Counted from the first letter of the stretch, positions 46,826-58,218 are shown. The stretch: 64,000 bases of DNA from Echiichthys vipera (GCA_963691815.1 OY829663.1:4559023-4623022); one strand, 5' to 3'. Notes: generated by a model from the letters alone, not told the origin. A program made the numbers and translations.

Positions 46826-46851
46826 CCCCCCCCCCCCCCCCCCCCCCCCCC
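46826..46851. repeat. C26 homopolymer
   Basis: Twenty-six uninterrupted C bases, the longest homopolymer in the window. It has i-motif/G-quadruplex potential and is a likely site of length error. Confidence 0.9.
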
Positions 46852-46904
46852 GACTGTGAGGGACAGCATCATGTGAACTTCTTTGAATGCAACAGGAGAA
46901 GAAT

Positions 46905-47260
46905 TACTTTTGTTTATCCCGCAAAGGAAATTCAATTTTTCCACTCTGTTATTATTATTATTCAGGTTACACACACACACACACACACACACAGGCCCGA
47001 GATACACACACATGCACAAACAGGACCTATATACATGCAATTAATGCAGAGATGTCAGAGCGAGGGGGCTGCTAATAGCTCAGCGCCCCGAGCAGTTGGG
47101 GGTTCGGTGTCTTGCTCACCAGCCCCTCGGCAGTGCCCAAGAGATGAACTGGCACCTCTCCAGCCACCAGTCTTCGCTCCATTCATGGTTCACACAGGGA
47201 CTCGAACCGGCAACCCTCCGGTTCCCAGCCAAGTCACCTATACTGAGCTACTGCCGCCCC
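46905..47260 (-). mobile_element. tRNA-derived SINE, family 1, near full length
   Basis: Read on the minus strand from 47260, it starts GGGGCGGCAGTAGCTCAG (box A region). It has an exact box B consensus GGTTCGAGTCC at 47199-47209, then the shared AGGTGCCAGTTCATCTC, AACTGCTCGGGGCGC and GACATCTCTGCATTAATTG words. It ends GAATTTCCTTTGCGGGATAA. A (CA)n expansion (46969-46993) sits inside its 3' part, where relatives have CACACA. This copy keeps the best internal polymerase III promoter of the four. Confidence 0.92.
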
Positions 47261-48355
47261 AGACGTTCTTTTATGTAAAGCCCTGCACTCTAGCTTTAAA
47301 TCTCTTATATACTTTGTGTTTGCCAGTAAAGTAGAAACAAACGGGGCGGACACTAAACAGACAGAATCAATCAGGAACGGTTGCTTACACAGAAGACTAC
47401 AAGGGGCCCCCGGTGAAGCCTGTCCTCGGATAACTCAGCCCAGCAGGCCCCCACCATCCAGGCGGCGTTGGAGAGATTTAATGGACACACTGTGAACATA
47501 TAGCTCCTCCTCGCACATACTGCACATACTCAAGACGCGCACCAGGTGTCTATTACAGACCGGGCGACCCAGAAAGTCTTGATGTTCCAGGTCTGCGGAA
47601 CAGCCCTTCGTGTACACTGATAGGAGTACCAAGGCACATACCTTACATTCACTGTTCTGTGCATGCCAGCACGAGATGTTTACAGTGTCTTTAGGTCCTG
47701 ACCTGGTACAGAATGTTCCCAAACACTGATCCTTATATATCCTCCTCACTATCTCCCTCCTCATCTTCTTCTCCTCCCTCGGCCTGTCTTTTATCTCTGT
47801 CTCTAGATTGGATGCTGAACCAGCTGCTCGGTCCTGTCAAATTAGCATGATTTATTTCTTTTTTTGAGGAGAAGGCGCGTGCGATGCAAAATTAGTTTAA
47901 TTTTTTCGAGCGTATCTATACATTTCTTCGATATCCCACCGGTAAGACATCGTCGAAGTTAAACATCCTGTTCACTTTGCTAAATGTTTAATTTGGCTTT
48001 GGGCGCAGTGTGCACAATTAGCACCCGTAATCTTCTGTAAATATTATCTTGCCTGGATCCTTCTTGTCAGTGAAGACCAGATTGTTGAGGCCTGGGCTCT
48101 GCAAAAAAAAAAAAAAAGGTCAACAGATGCCACCAAAATTCAGAAATGCTAAAATAGAAAATACATATGTGTGCTGGGAATACATGTTGTTTGTGCTCAT
48201 GCCTCTCAGGACGTAATACAGACACATATAATTCCTCACTGCTGTCCCTCCTGCAGCAGCATTAAGCTTTCTTTCAGCTGTCATTGCATGAAAATCTCCT
48301 TTCTAACACAACTCTCCGCTCAGCTCAAGTAGAACCAAACCTACGTATTTGCACC
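47261..48355. other. Unassigned non-coding sequence
   Basis: A 109-codon minus-strand frame (47435-47764) is not low complexity, but it has no recognised domain or splice context. An A14-15 run lies at 48102-48117. Confidence 0.4.
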
Positions 48356-49060
48356 GCTGTAGCTGTAGCTGTAGCTGTAGCTGTAGCTGAATCTGTAGCT
48401 ATAGCTCTAGATGTATCTGTAGCTATAGCTCTAGATGTATCTGTAGCTGTAGCTGTAGCTGTACCTGTAGCTGTAGCTGTACCTGTAGCTGTAGCTCTAG
48501 ATGTATCTGTCGCTGTCGCTGTAGCTGTAGCTGTCGCTGTCGCTGTAGCTGTAGCTGTAGCTGTAGCTGTAGCTGTAGATGTATCTGTAGCTGTAGCTGT
48601 AGATGTAGCTGTACCTGTAGCTGTAGCTGTACCTGTAGCTGTAGATGTAGCTGTAGATGTAGCTGTAGCTGTCGCTGTAGCTGTACCTGTAGATGTAGCT
48701 GTAGCTGTACCTGTAGCTGTACCTGTAGCTGTACCTGTAGCTATAGCTGTCGCTGTCGCTGTAGCTGTAGATGTAGATGTAGCTGTACCTGTAGCTGTAC
48801 CTATAGCTTTAGCTGTAGATGTAGCTGTACCTGTAGCTGTACCTGTACCTGTAGCTGTACCTGTAGATGTAGCTGTAGATGTATATGTAGCTGTACCTGT
48901 AGCTGTAGCTGTACCTGTAGATGTAGCTGTAGCTGTAGCTGTAGCTGTAGATGTATATGTAGCTGTAGATGTAGCTGTAGCTGTACCTGTAGTTGTAGCT
49001 GTAGCTTTAGATGTATATGTAGTTGTACCTGTAGCTGTAGATGTAGCTGTAGCTGTAGCT
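48356..49060. repeat. Hexanucleotide array, GCTGTA-type, about 117 units in one phase
   Basis: 705 bp in which every unit fits (G/T)(C/A)T(G/A)(T)(A/C)-like variants of GCTGTA: CCTGTA, GATGTA, TCTGTA, GCTGTC, GCTATA and GCTCTA. The phase never slips: first and last GCT are an exact number of half units apart, and the spanning + frame (48284-49216, 310 codons) stays open and translates to alternating Val-Ala/Pro/Asp. A higher-order block, GCTCTAGATGTATCTGT, recurs three times near 48405, 48429 and 48495. A stop-free frame is expected because TAG falls out of this frame, so this is a satellite, not a gene. Confidence 0.95.
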
Positions 49061-49420
49061 ATGGTAACATATCATCACATCTCCGTCTATGATGCTGTGC
49101 CAACCCACAGTCCAATCGTAGACTTGGATGCAGTAGCCCAGCGCTCCACTGCCGCTGGGCTTAATGGGGCAGGGCAGAGCTTATACACTATTAATGTCAC
49201 TCCTGTAACACAGTGAAGAGTAATAGCCCTCTTCTGGACTTTATTCCCAGGGATGTGAGTTTAACATTTTCAGTGGAACGAGGGGCAGCTTTTGATCTCA
49301 GGTTTTTTTTTTTGGTCGACCCTGGTGACGACTGAGTCCCACTTAACTAATGAGAGCTGTGGGAGGGTGGCTGTGCACTAGACTCTGGATCTGCCATTAC
49401 ACACGTGTGTGCGTGGGTAT

Positions 49421-49455
<35 letters not shown>

Positions 49456-51291
49456 GCCATTTATAAGGGATGTAATGATTTGTGTATTTGTCCAGTGCAC
49501 ACACAACACACAGCATGTCCTGCGTGTTGACACTGATACGATCTTCGTTAATTGTACATTCGACCGTGTTGGAAGTATAGAAGCTATAAACTACAATCAA
49601 GACCTACAATTATCTTCATACAATCCGTTGGTGTGTGTTCAGTGACTTTTCTGCAGGAGCACTGTGTGCAGGTGGTTGATAAAATGTGCCTTGGACTTAG
49701 TTTTCTTTTTGCAGCGGTACTGAAACAGGTATTGCGTATTTTTTTATGCTATTGTTGAATGGAAGTTTAAAATGAGTACATCCTAAGATCGATGCAGCTA
49801 ATGCAGAAGCAAAGTTCACAAGTGCGAGTTCGGCCTGGACACTTTTAGCCATACGTACTGAGGTTTACGGTTACAGCACGGCAAGCTGATTGACACTCTG
49901 GGTGGATTCCTGGTCAGCTACAACAGCAGCTGAGAGTTGTGAATGTGGCGATTTGCCGGTGTTGCTCCACCGTTGCAGGGTTTGCCCACGATCTAACAAG
50001 CTAACGCACATTCTGCTGAGTCGCCCAGTTGTTCCGATCACCTGGGTGTTTATATTGAAGGTTTAAATATTAGGAACAAATACAAAAACACCTCCTGACG
50101 TACAAGTCCTATTTCTTTTCCTATAGTTTCGCAGCATAAGAGATGCTTGACAGTAACACAGCCCATCGTGACCTGTTACCTCGGTTGGAATGCGCGGCAT
50201 GTCTCTCAAATGTTTTTCCTCCTTTCAAATATTAAATTAAAGGATGGGTTCACACAGAGTCTTTAATCCGTCACATGCTCGTACAGCATGTGCACTGAAA
50301 CAGGTCTTTCTGGCTGTATTTCTTTCTCTCCGTACCGTCCATTAAAACGTCTTTTCCTCCAACTAAGTAATGGGGAAAATGTCAGAAGCGCTTTATCCAA
50401 AGGTAACACGAGGCTATCTCTCAGTTTGGAATCCTCTCTTTTTGTGGTTCAGCGGGGAAAGACTGTTTCTGCAGGATCAGGGGCTTTGGATGTGTCCTCT
50501 ATCTCCCCCCGTGGAAGCATGTTATCTTTTAATGGCCGGTTTGATGTCGCGGACGTATCTTGACACACTATTGGACTAACAGAACTGTAAACAATGACTG
50601 GTCTCCTGTCTGCGTTAAACATATCCCTATACCAAAAAACAGTCGGCACAAATGGCAGAGAATCCTGTTTTCACCCTCTCACACCTGGAAATATCATGTT
50701 TTTATATCAAATTACTGCATAAATTTGGGTTTGTGTCTGAAAAGACCAGACATTTGGGATCTGGGGTGGACATTTTTCACTATTTTCTGACATTTCTGAG
50801 CATTATTAAGATCATTCATTAGTTGCAGCCTGTTACAGTACCTATTCACCTATTTAACTGTTTGTAAAACACCGGTGGAGTGTGTTGCTGCTTCATATCT
50901 GTCTGAAAAAATGCACTTAATTGGTAAGTTGTTTACATTAGATGTCTAAGAAATGTGTTTTAACTTGATAAATGTCTTTAAATGATACTTAATTGCTCAT
51001 CAAAATAGTCGGGGATTACTCATTTGTTCACAACATTTTTTGTTGGATCGTTGTCGCTCTCTTTTTTTGTGTCCGTTAAATCCGGCACATAACTGGAGAA
51101 AAGGCCGCGTGCTCCAGTTTCAGGGATTAAACCGTACGGAGGGATGACCTACATGTGAACTTGTGATGCTGTTTTCTTCTTCGTCCCATTTAATTAAGCC
51201 TTGAACCCACTCTCATAAAGGTCTCCTTTTGAGGTTGTTCATCCAGACAGTTGTTATTCTGGAAGGTTGAGACGAACGCACTCCTCCCCCT

Positions 51292-51294
<3 letters not shown>
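49061..51294. other. Unassigned; includes (GT)n at 49421-49455
   Basis: A GT tract with GC interruptions lies at 49421-49455. No exon, RNA gene or known repeat family is recognised elsewhere in the stretch. Confidence 0.4.

Positions 51295-51330
<36 letters not shown>
51295..51330. repeat. (GT)n microsatellite
   Basis: Eighteen uninterrupted GT units. Confidence 0.95.
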
Positions 51331-51335
<5 letters not shown>

Positions 51336-52597
51336 TGTGTGCGTGCATGTGTGCCTACATGTGCTCATATATGCTGTAAATCAAACATTTATAGCTCATG
51401 GTGTGAAGTGCAGCCGTTCTATCTCGGTCGTCTTTGTTTGTGTCTCTTTTATTTCTTACGTCCTCTCATGACTCTTTGAATGAGAGCAGCCCGTGGGTTC
51501 GAGCACGCCGGGGTCAGCGGGCCAGACTGACGTGGTGCTTAATAGTTATTTTCTATAAGGGAGAAGCAGAGTATGTGTTTGTGTGTGTGTGCGCTGAGTG
51601 CACTTCATTCTTCAGCGGCCTTAAACAGCCTGCAGTGAAGCGGTTTACTTAAGCGCACTGAACCCCTCTGACCTTTTCGTGTGTATGCCTCTATACAGTG
51701 CGTGTGTGTGTGTGTGGGCGTGTTTCCGTAGGCATGTTTGTCTGTGCTTAATGCGTGTTGGCGCCTGCACAATTTAATGTATGTGCGATGGGAACGTTTG
51801 AAGGTGTGTTTGTGTATGTCGTCCTATTTTGAACACAGATTCTGCGAAGGGTGACGCGGCCCCGCTGACATCTGTGTTCCATAACGGCTGTTCTGTATCT
51901 GGTTGAACAGGACCGTCCGGCTATTCCTCCATCCCCGTTCTGGTCCCCGTCGAGCAGCACATATGCAGTGCCTGCTCCCTCCCCCCTCCCCCTCACCCTC
52001 ACCCCACCTCGAGGGCATTAACTGCTCAGACACAAATTATCAAAGCGCACATAATGTTCCATTTGTCCAAGAGGCTTCCACCATACAGGTTGATTAAAAT
52101 GCAAACCTGCTGAGATTTCCTTTTTCTACTAAAATTTCACATTACTGCACATTTCCTCTTTTCATCAGTCCACATCTACTCACTTTATCTTCCTAAATAT
52201 CAAATAGGAGCTCCAGCTGAAATGAAGCTTTGCCTAACCAACAATGGCAAAATATAGTGTAACAGTAGAGGCTTTAAGTCAGCGCACTAACTAGGTAAAG
52301 TCTCTTATTCAGCTACATCCACCTGAACACAACCTACAGGTCGTACCAGACCAAGAATGGCTGAATGCAGTAAAACTTTACAACCTTAAAGAAACCTCTT
52401 TGGTGCGAAGATGTGACTGCAGGTGAGCCTGTTCTTGCAGAGCCTCCATCTTGTCATGTTCACATCCATTACGTGTTTTGACTATTTATGTTTTTTATTT
52501 ATTTTTTTGCTCTTTGGTAAACTTTATTGAAACACATTCACCTCTCTACTTCATCACCTCATACTCCATCCACTATATGTTACCCTCTTAAACCCAT
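51331..52597. other. Unassigned non-coding sequence
   Basis: Short GT runs near 51700-51716 and a CCCT-rich segment at 51975-52010. No exon is supported. Confidence 0.4.
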
Positions 52598-52601
52598 ACA
52601 C

Positions 52602-52663
<62 letters not shown>
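52598..52663. repeat. (CA)n microsatellite
   Basis: CA repeats, with ATACA interruptions at the left end. Confidence 0.95.
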
Positions 52664-52667
<4 letters not shown>

Positions 52668-53400
52668 TATATACATTATTCTTCTCCCCTTACTACAAGC
52701 CTGACTCAGAAGTTGGAAGTTCCTAATGTCCGATTGCAAGTGAACGCAGCATAGCTGTTGGTGAAAGTCTTGGCGAGCACACCAACCTCTGTCAGCAGCG
52801 TCACTAACATGGCGGCTTATTTCCATCTGGAGAGGGAACGTCTCCACAGACGCGGATATTGTGATACTCTACGCATCTAAGAGGCAGCAAGTGCTTTCAT
52901 TAGTGGGTCATATGATCAATCTGCACTGTTTTAACTCACTATTTAATAGTTAATCAACTTACAAGACAGTTAAATAGATGGAAATCTAAGGGAGTATCAC
53001 TTTAATACGTCTCTGCAATTGGGACAGACTTAATCTCTATGAAGAGATTTCTGAATATGAATGTAGAACCAGATTTAGGCAGAGGAAGCGTTGTGCTTCC
53101 TGTTTGTAGTAGTATTTACTAATCATGTTTGAGCAGGCAACAATCCGCGTGGAGACTAAATGAGGTGGAAGACATCGGCTGAAATGCAATCACGTAACCC
53201 ATTGGTTATTATCTTATTACCATTTAACCGTTTTTAGCTTTTTGTTATTCAGAAACTCCGTTCTCGCGTCGCAAGGCCAACCGTAAACAATGGCCGCCGC
53301 TCAGAAGAGGAAGGCTTGGCCCAGATATTCGCTGGCAGCACCGGCGAGCCCGAAATATGAGCCATTACTGAGAGCGAGTTGACGCCAGACAGATAAAAGA
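52664..53400. other. Unassigned non-coding sequence
   Basis: No exon or known repeat is recognised. Confidence 0.4.
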
Positions 53401-53560
53401 TGAATGAATGAATGTATGAATGAATGCTTTATTTCAAACATATGAAAAATTAATTACACTTGAAGCACGAGTCATTAAAACCCTTTGTGTGTTTGTAAAG
53501 GAGCAGGAAGAAGCATCAGCTTATTAATTCCTACCCCTTCTCCACTTAGTACCTAGTGCT
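53401..53560 (-). mobile_element. Retroelement 3' end with (TTCA)n tail
   Basis: Read on the minus strand, it has GGGGTAGGAATTAATAAGC, CTTCTTCCTGCTCCTTTAC and TATGTTTGAAATAAAGC and then a (TTCA)n tail at 53426-53401. An AATAAA signal followed by a short tandem tail fits a LINE or SINE 3' end, and I recall this end from fish repeats. The 5' limit and family are uncertain. Confidence 0.6.
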
Positions 53561-53796
53561 ATAGGTTTTCTTACTTCCTGTGTGTAAAGATGAGGTTCCA
53601 TGATCGGGATGGACCTACAACCAACTAACGACGGCTCAACTCGAAGAATTTAAAAAGTTGCCTGATGGTCACGAACTAATGTTTCGACTCATCGGTGTTC
53701 TGGGGACATTGTCAGCCCCCCTAAACCCGCCCCATGTGAGATAAACGGTTGTGATTGGCCTGAACAGGATCTGCTCGACTGGAAAGGTGTCTGAAT
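53561..53796. other. Unassigned, possibly repeat-derived sequence
   Basis: The CCCGCCCCATGTGAGATAAA and GGTTGTGATTGGCCTGAAC words look like parts of a dispersed fish element. There is not enough to name it. Confidence 0.35.
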
Positions 53797-53816
53797 GGGG
53801 GGGGGGGGGGGGGGGG
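53797..53816. repeat. G20 homopolymer
   Basis: Twenty uninterrupted G bases on the + strand, with G-quadruplex potential. The exact length is uncertain. Confidence 0.9.
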
Positions 53817-54407
53817 CAGACGTATCAAATAAAAACCACGAGCTCACAGATCTGTCTGGTTCCCAGGCCAGTAAAAGCCCTGAACATATTAAAATCAGGG
53901 CAGAGGTACGTTTTTATTGCTTATGAGTTCTGAACTTCTTTATTTGCAGGAGGGAAGATTGTCTTCTTCTTTTAATAGTGACAAAGTATCACTGTAATAA
54001 CTCACAGCGAGCTGTAATTAAAGGCTAACGAGCTGTTAAACATGTCTACAACAGGCCGTATTGTGATCTCTATAGTTGATATTGACACATGTATGGATGC
54101 AGCCTGAGAGGTGGAAGAAACCAGTGGGAGATGAATCATAATTGTAACATAAACAATCTTTTAGCATATTTGTATACATCAGTCTAGCTCCCATGTAGCT
54201 TTGCATTCTGGTCATACAATAAATAAGCTGGATAGCAGACCGTGGTCGTCCCGTTTAGCCTTCTACGTCTTCCTTGGTACTATTTTTCTACGGGTTCCTG
54301 TGTTTTTAAATTCTATTTTATACTCTGGTATGAGTGGTTTGCACATTGATTGACAGGCAGAGAGACAACCCCGTTTTAATTTCACTGTATGTTCATAAAA
54401 CAATGAA
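53817..54407. other. Unassigned non-coding sequence
   Basis: No feature is supported. Confidence 0.4.
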
Positions 54408-54441
54408 CTTTGAACTAGAACTTGAGGTTTTTCTGTATTTT

Positions 54442-54766
54442 GGTGGTGCAGTGGTTAGCACTCTTGCCTCACAGCGAGAAGGTTTATGGTTCGCATCCCG
54501 CCTGGGGCCCTTCTGTGTGGAGTTTGCATGTTGTCCCAGTCTCTGCGTGGGTTTTCTCCGGGTTCTCCGGTTTCCTCCCACAGTCCAAAGACGTGCAGGT
54601 GTTCGGTTCATTGATGACTCTAAATCACCCGTAGGTGTGAATGGTTGTCTGTCTCTGTTCGTCTCTTTGTGCCCTGTGATAGACTGGCGTCCTGTCCAGG
54701 GTGGACCCCGCCACACGCCCGATGACCCCGACAGGGATAAGCGGTTGAAGATGAATAATGAATGAG
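54442..54766 (+). mobile_element. SINE with tRNA-like head and L2-like 3' tail, near full length
   Basis: The head GGTGGTGCAGTGGTTAGCAC is box A-like, and GGTTCGCATCC near 54490 is box B-like (one mismatch). The body has TGTGTGGAGTTTGCATGTTG, CTCCGGTTTCCTCCCACAG and TAGACTGGCGTCCTGTCCAG. The 3' end is GGGATAAGCGGTTGAAGATG plus AATAATG. Flanks 54408-54441 and 54767-54800 match at 28 of 34 positions without gaps, a long and diverged target-site duplication. The last part lacks about 30 bp that the 28617-28860 copy has (TCAGCTGGGATCGGC region). Confidence 0.9.
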
Positions 54767-54800
54767 CTTTGAGCTTGAACCAAAGGTTTTTCAGTATTTT

Positions 54801-54902
54801 AAAACCTCTACAGGACTCAAATGAAAAAAGGTAAAAGGCCTTGGTGACCTGGTTTAATGTAAGTCAAGTGTTTGTTTGCCAACCTCCACCTTAAGGACAG
54901 TT

Positions 54903-54904
<2 letters not shown>
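54801..54904. other. Unassigned non-coding sequence
   Basis: Short spacer between the SINE flank and the CA tract; nothing is seen. Confidence 0.4.
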
Positions 54905-54940
<36 letters not shown>

Positions 54941-54942
54941 GT
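54905..54942. repeat. (CA)n microsatellite
   Basis: CA repeats ending in CGCGTG. Confidence 0.95.
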
Positions 54943-56153
54943 GCTTCTGTGTTAAGGTCCCCCTGTCACACTCTAATGGGTTTCGCTTACTGTCGCTTCA
55001 CTTGCAGAGTGATGTATGTGCGGAGTTTGGCACTTGAAGGCTGTTTTCGCATTCTTCTGCCGAAAGAGGGGCTGCAGTTTCTCCGCGCTCACCTTGAATC
55101 GGAGTTTAACACGCGCACACATTTTGTGACATCACCGTTAGCTTTGAGGGCCAGTCGTGCAAAAGGGTGCTGTGGAAACCTGAAACCCTCCGATGCACAT
55201 GCACACTACGATGAGAATGGACTTTACAGTAAGGGAGAAGGAGCAGTGTATGTTATTTTAAGAGATTTTAACCCTGCAATCGGCATAAAAACGCATTAAA
55301 CACAGCAGAGTGTTTTTATGTCTTATAATAAAACTTCCCAAGGGTTTATTTAACAAAAGCAGAATGGTTTAACGACACGACCAACACAGCCAGTCTACTT
55401 ATAGCACAATATACAACGTGCTTATTCACACACGTTCATATTCTAATGTGCATGCACACAAACGCACATACTGGACCAACCGCAGGCCATATAGCTCCAA
55501 CACTTCTTTTATTGAGTCTACCGGATCATTACGCAGATTCCAACCCAGCAAGGCAGAAACACAAAGCGGAGGTGTCGGTGACGGCCCGCTGACAGCCCGC
55601 CCCTGCCCTTTGCCCCTCCTCCTCCGAGCGTCCCGAGGACTCGGCGAGGCCCCGTCTCTTCAATCTTTGCCACATGTACTTTATTTCATTTTTGGTCAGC
55701 GGAGGCCTGCGGCTGCACGCTCAATTGTGCATGAATCAAAAGTGCTGTTTTAGTAGCGTAGCGAAAGAAGGAGTCTCCCTTTAAGAGTGCTAAATTTATG
55801 AAATGGCGTATTAGGGCGTCATGTAGTTAGCTTGACCCACCCAACCCCAAGCAGTTTCTCACGGTGACCTCGTTTTTCACTGCAGTATATGATTCCTGCA
55901 CCTCTGTGGAAACACCTCAATTATGGCCGGAGCTCAAAAATAGATCTGTGCAGTATAAAACAGTTTGTGATGCCATAAATCATAAAAGAAAAGAAAGCCG
56001 CAACTTGAATTTCTATTTATTTATTTTACAAAAATTGGAATAAGATGTAATATATGTATATATAAACACGTTTTTCTTGTGTCTACAAGTGTTACTGAAT
56101 AAAACGTCATGCTATTACACAGCCTTAGGTCTCACATGCTATACATATTAAAC
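54943..56153. other. Unassigned non-coding sequence
   Basis: GC- and CpG-rich around 55560-55660 within otherwise ordinary sequence. Frames of 111-116 codons have no recognised domain. Confidence 0.4.
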
Positions 56154-56640
56154 TACCGTATTTTCCGCACTATAAGGGGCACCACATTATATGGCGCACA
56201 TTCAATGAATGTCTTATTTTGAAACTTTTCATATATAAGACGCACCACATTATAAGGCGCATAGAACAGACGCTACAGTGGAGGCTGGGGTTACGTTATG
56301 GCTGCTGCTCTATTCCCGTGTTCTACTGCGTGACTAATGGCCTTGACTTGAAACTCTGCGTCGTAAGCGTGTCTCTTAACAGGAGCCATTTTGGGCTCTT
56401 TACACAAACACACACATGGAAATGAAACGGCACGCTTCACGCAGTCGTATATCTCAACATGCACCGCGCGTTACTTTTTCTACGGGGAAAATAGAGTCGG
56501 CGGCTGCTCACCGTAGTTGGAGACCTGTTGTGGCTCAATATTGGTCCATATATAAGGAGCACCGGATTATAAGGAGCACTGTCGGCTTTTGAGACATTTG
56601 AAGGGTTTTTAGGTGCAACTTAGAGTGCGGAAATACGGTA
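56154..56640. mobile_element. MITE with TACCGTATTTTCCGCACT terminal inverted repeats
   Basis: The left end TACCGTATTTTCCGCACTAT matches the reverse complement of the right end (TACCGTATTTCCGCACTCTA) apart from a single-base indel and one substitution. Next to each terminus lie repeated TATAAGG-GCACC-A-ATTATA words in inverted relation, so the ends can fold. TA is present at both outer edges and could be the target duplication (Tc1/mariner-like), though it may belong to the terminus. This is a common fish and frog non-autonomous element type. Length is about 487 bp, with no transposase. Confidence 0.9.
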
Positions 56641-57455
56641 TTTACATTTTTACAACCTCTACATACCATCTCTCCTGTAAACAGGCTGCCATTCAGTCCC
56701 AAGTTTCACTGAATTGTTGTCTTGTGACTGTTGGTTTAAGCTGAGTCAGCCATAGCTTCCCCTCGTGTGCTGAGAGACACAGAATGTAATGTTTTTAAAA
56801 GGATCTGCTTTGTGCAAACGCTTTATTTCTTCGTAAAATGTTAAATGAGACATGTTGAATAGAACGAGTTTGATAAAACGTCAGTATTTAGCACAACCTG
56901 TCAGCATTCAACGTCACACACGATCGTTTCTGCGTTTAAAGGTTGCGGCTATTTAAAAAAAAAAGAAAACATGCCCCAGATAGAGGGATGTGAGAAACAC
57001 CCATCGTGATGACAGGTGATAAATCATCAGCATGCAAAGAGTCACACGCAGACTCGCTCCTGGGGCGTTTGTTCTGGCAGGTGGAGCCTGTCTCAACACA
57101 CGTCCTCAAGGAGTACACCTTGCTCCCTTCGCTCTTCAGCCATTACTCTCCACTGCGGTACTGACAGAGACCCGCTTCAACATTCAAAGACATGTTTAGG
57201 CAGCAGAGAATTCATCCTGACATCCCGACACGTTTCCATCCTACTTTCCTCTTTTATCCCCAACACACACATTCATGTACACAACCTGGACGTGGTATGC
57301 ATGTATGGACTGCCACATGGACACAATTTTCCTCTTTGGACAAACACACGCCAGCAGCAAACTCTGGATGAACTCATGAACTACAGAAAAAATATCCCCC
57401 TCGTGCACATATACAGTACTGTGTCTGTTGCCTCAGGACTGAATCTGTATGCACT
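56641..57455. other. Unassigned non-coding sequence
   Basis: The A11 run at 56956-56966 is the only notable feature. A 168-codon + frame (57016-57522) ends in the GT repeat and has no domain. Confidence 0.4.
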
Positions 57456-57466
57456 CTATCTATCTA

Positions 57467-57503
<37 letters not shown>
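57456..57503. repeat. Compound (ATCT)n-(GT)n microsatellite
   Basis: Three ATCT units followed by about 17 GT units. Confidence 0.95.
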
Positions 57504-57504
<1 letters not shown>

Positions 57505-58218
57505 CATTTTATTCCTCGCTGATGTTTGCGCTTGAAACCTCCGAACTTTGACAGCCTTGGCTCTTGTTCCATTGCTTCTTCTTCTTCCTCGTCATCTTCT
57601 CTCATCCCCCCGCGACTGTTTTGTTCTGTTTCTTATCACCGTCGTGTGTTTACGAGTCAAAAATCTGTCGACTACCCCGTCCCCTTGATTAACTCTGACA
57701 TTGTTCAGACAATAAGTGAATTTCTGAAACGGCGGCGGAGGGGGGAGAGGAGTGTTTTTACTCTCTGACAGCACGTGTACGGCGTCTGATTGGGCGAGCG
57801 CGTGTAAATGCTGGTCTGTGTTACTATTCACATGTGGGCAGCTGTACCTTGTGTGTGTCCGTTGTGTATGACGAGGGCTTTTAATCACATCCAGGACCAC
57901 ACAGGCGCTTGGGTGGGAGCCTGTGGGAGTTGGGGGGCCCATGCATGGCCCTCAGTACCCCCCAACCAGACTCTCTGCCAGGAAAACCACTCTCCAGCCT
58001 GCTGGCTCCACCTTTTGGGCCCCGCTCACTTCTTCTTCTCCTTTTTACCACCTTCTCCTCTTTCATAGATTCTGCTGTATCCAGTCATGAAAAGATTGAG
58101 ATTATAGGGGTCCGCAGTCCTAGCTCTGTGGTCTCTTTACAGTTTGTGTTTTATTGCTCATTACAGAGGTGGCTGAGATGAGGAGATGAATGGAAAGGCT
58201 TGTGGGAGTGGAGAAAGG

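Noticed and set aside
46905..47260. Possible tRNA gene from the box A and box B matches
   Set aside because: The box spacing and following sequence do not fold into a cloverleaf with an anticodon arm, and the same unit recurs with a SINE tail.
47435..47764. 109-codon minus-strand frame with Cys-rich, non-repetitive composition
   Set aside because: No recognised domain, no splice sites matching the frame and no neighbouring exons. Frames of this length are expected by chance in 64 kb.
48284..49216. 310-codon open frame of alternating Val-Ala/Pro/Asp, the longest in the window
   Set aside because: It is produced by the hexamer array: TAG lies out of this frame, so no stop can occur. It has no signal peptide, domain or non-repetitive core.
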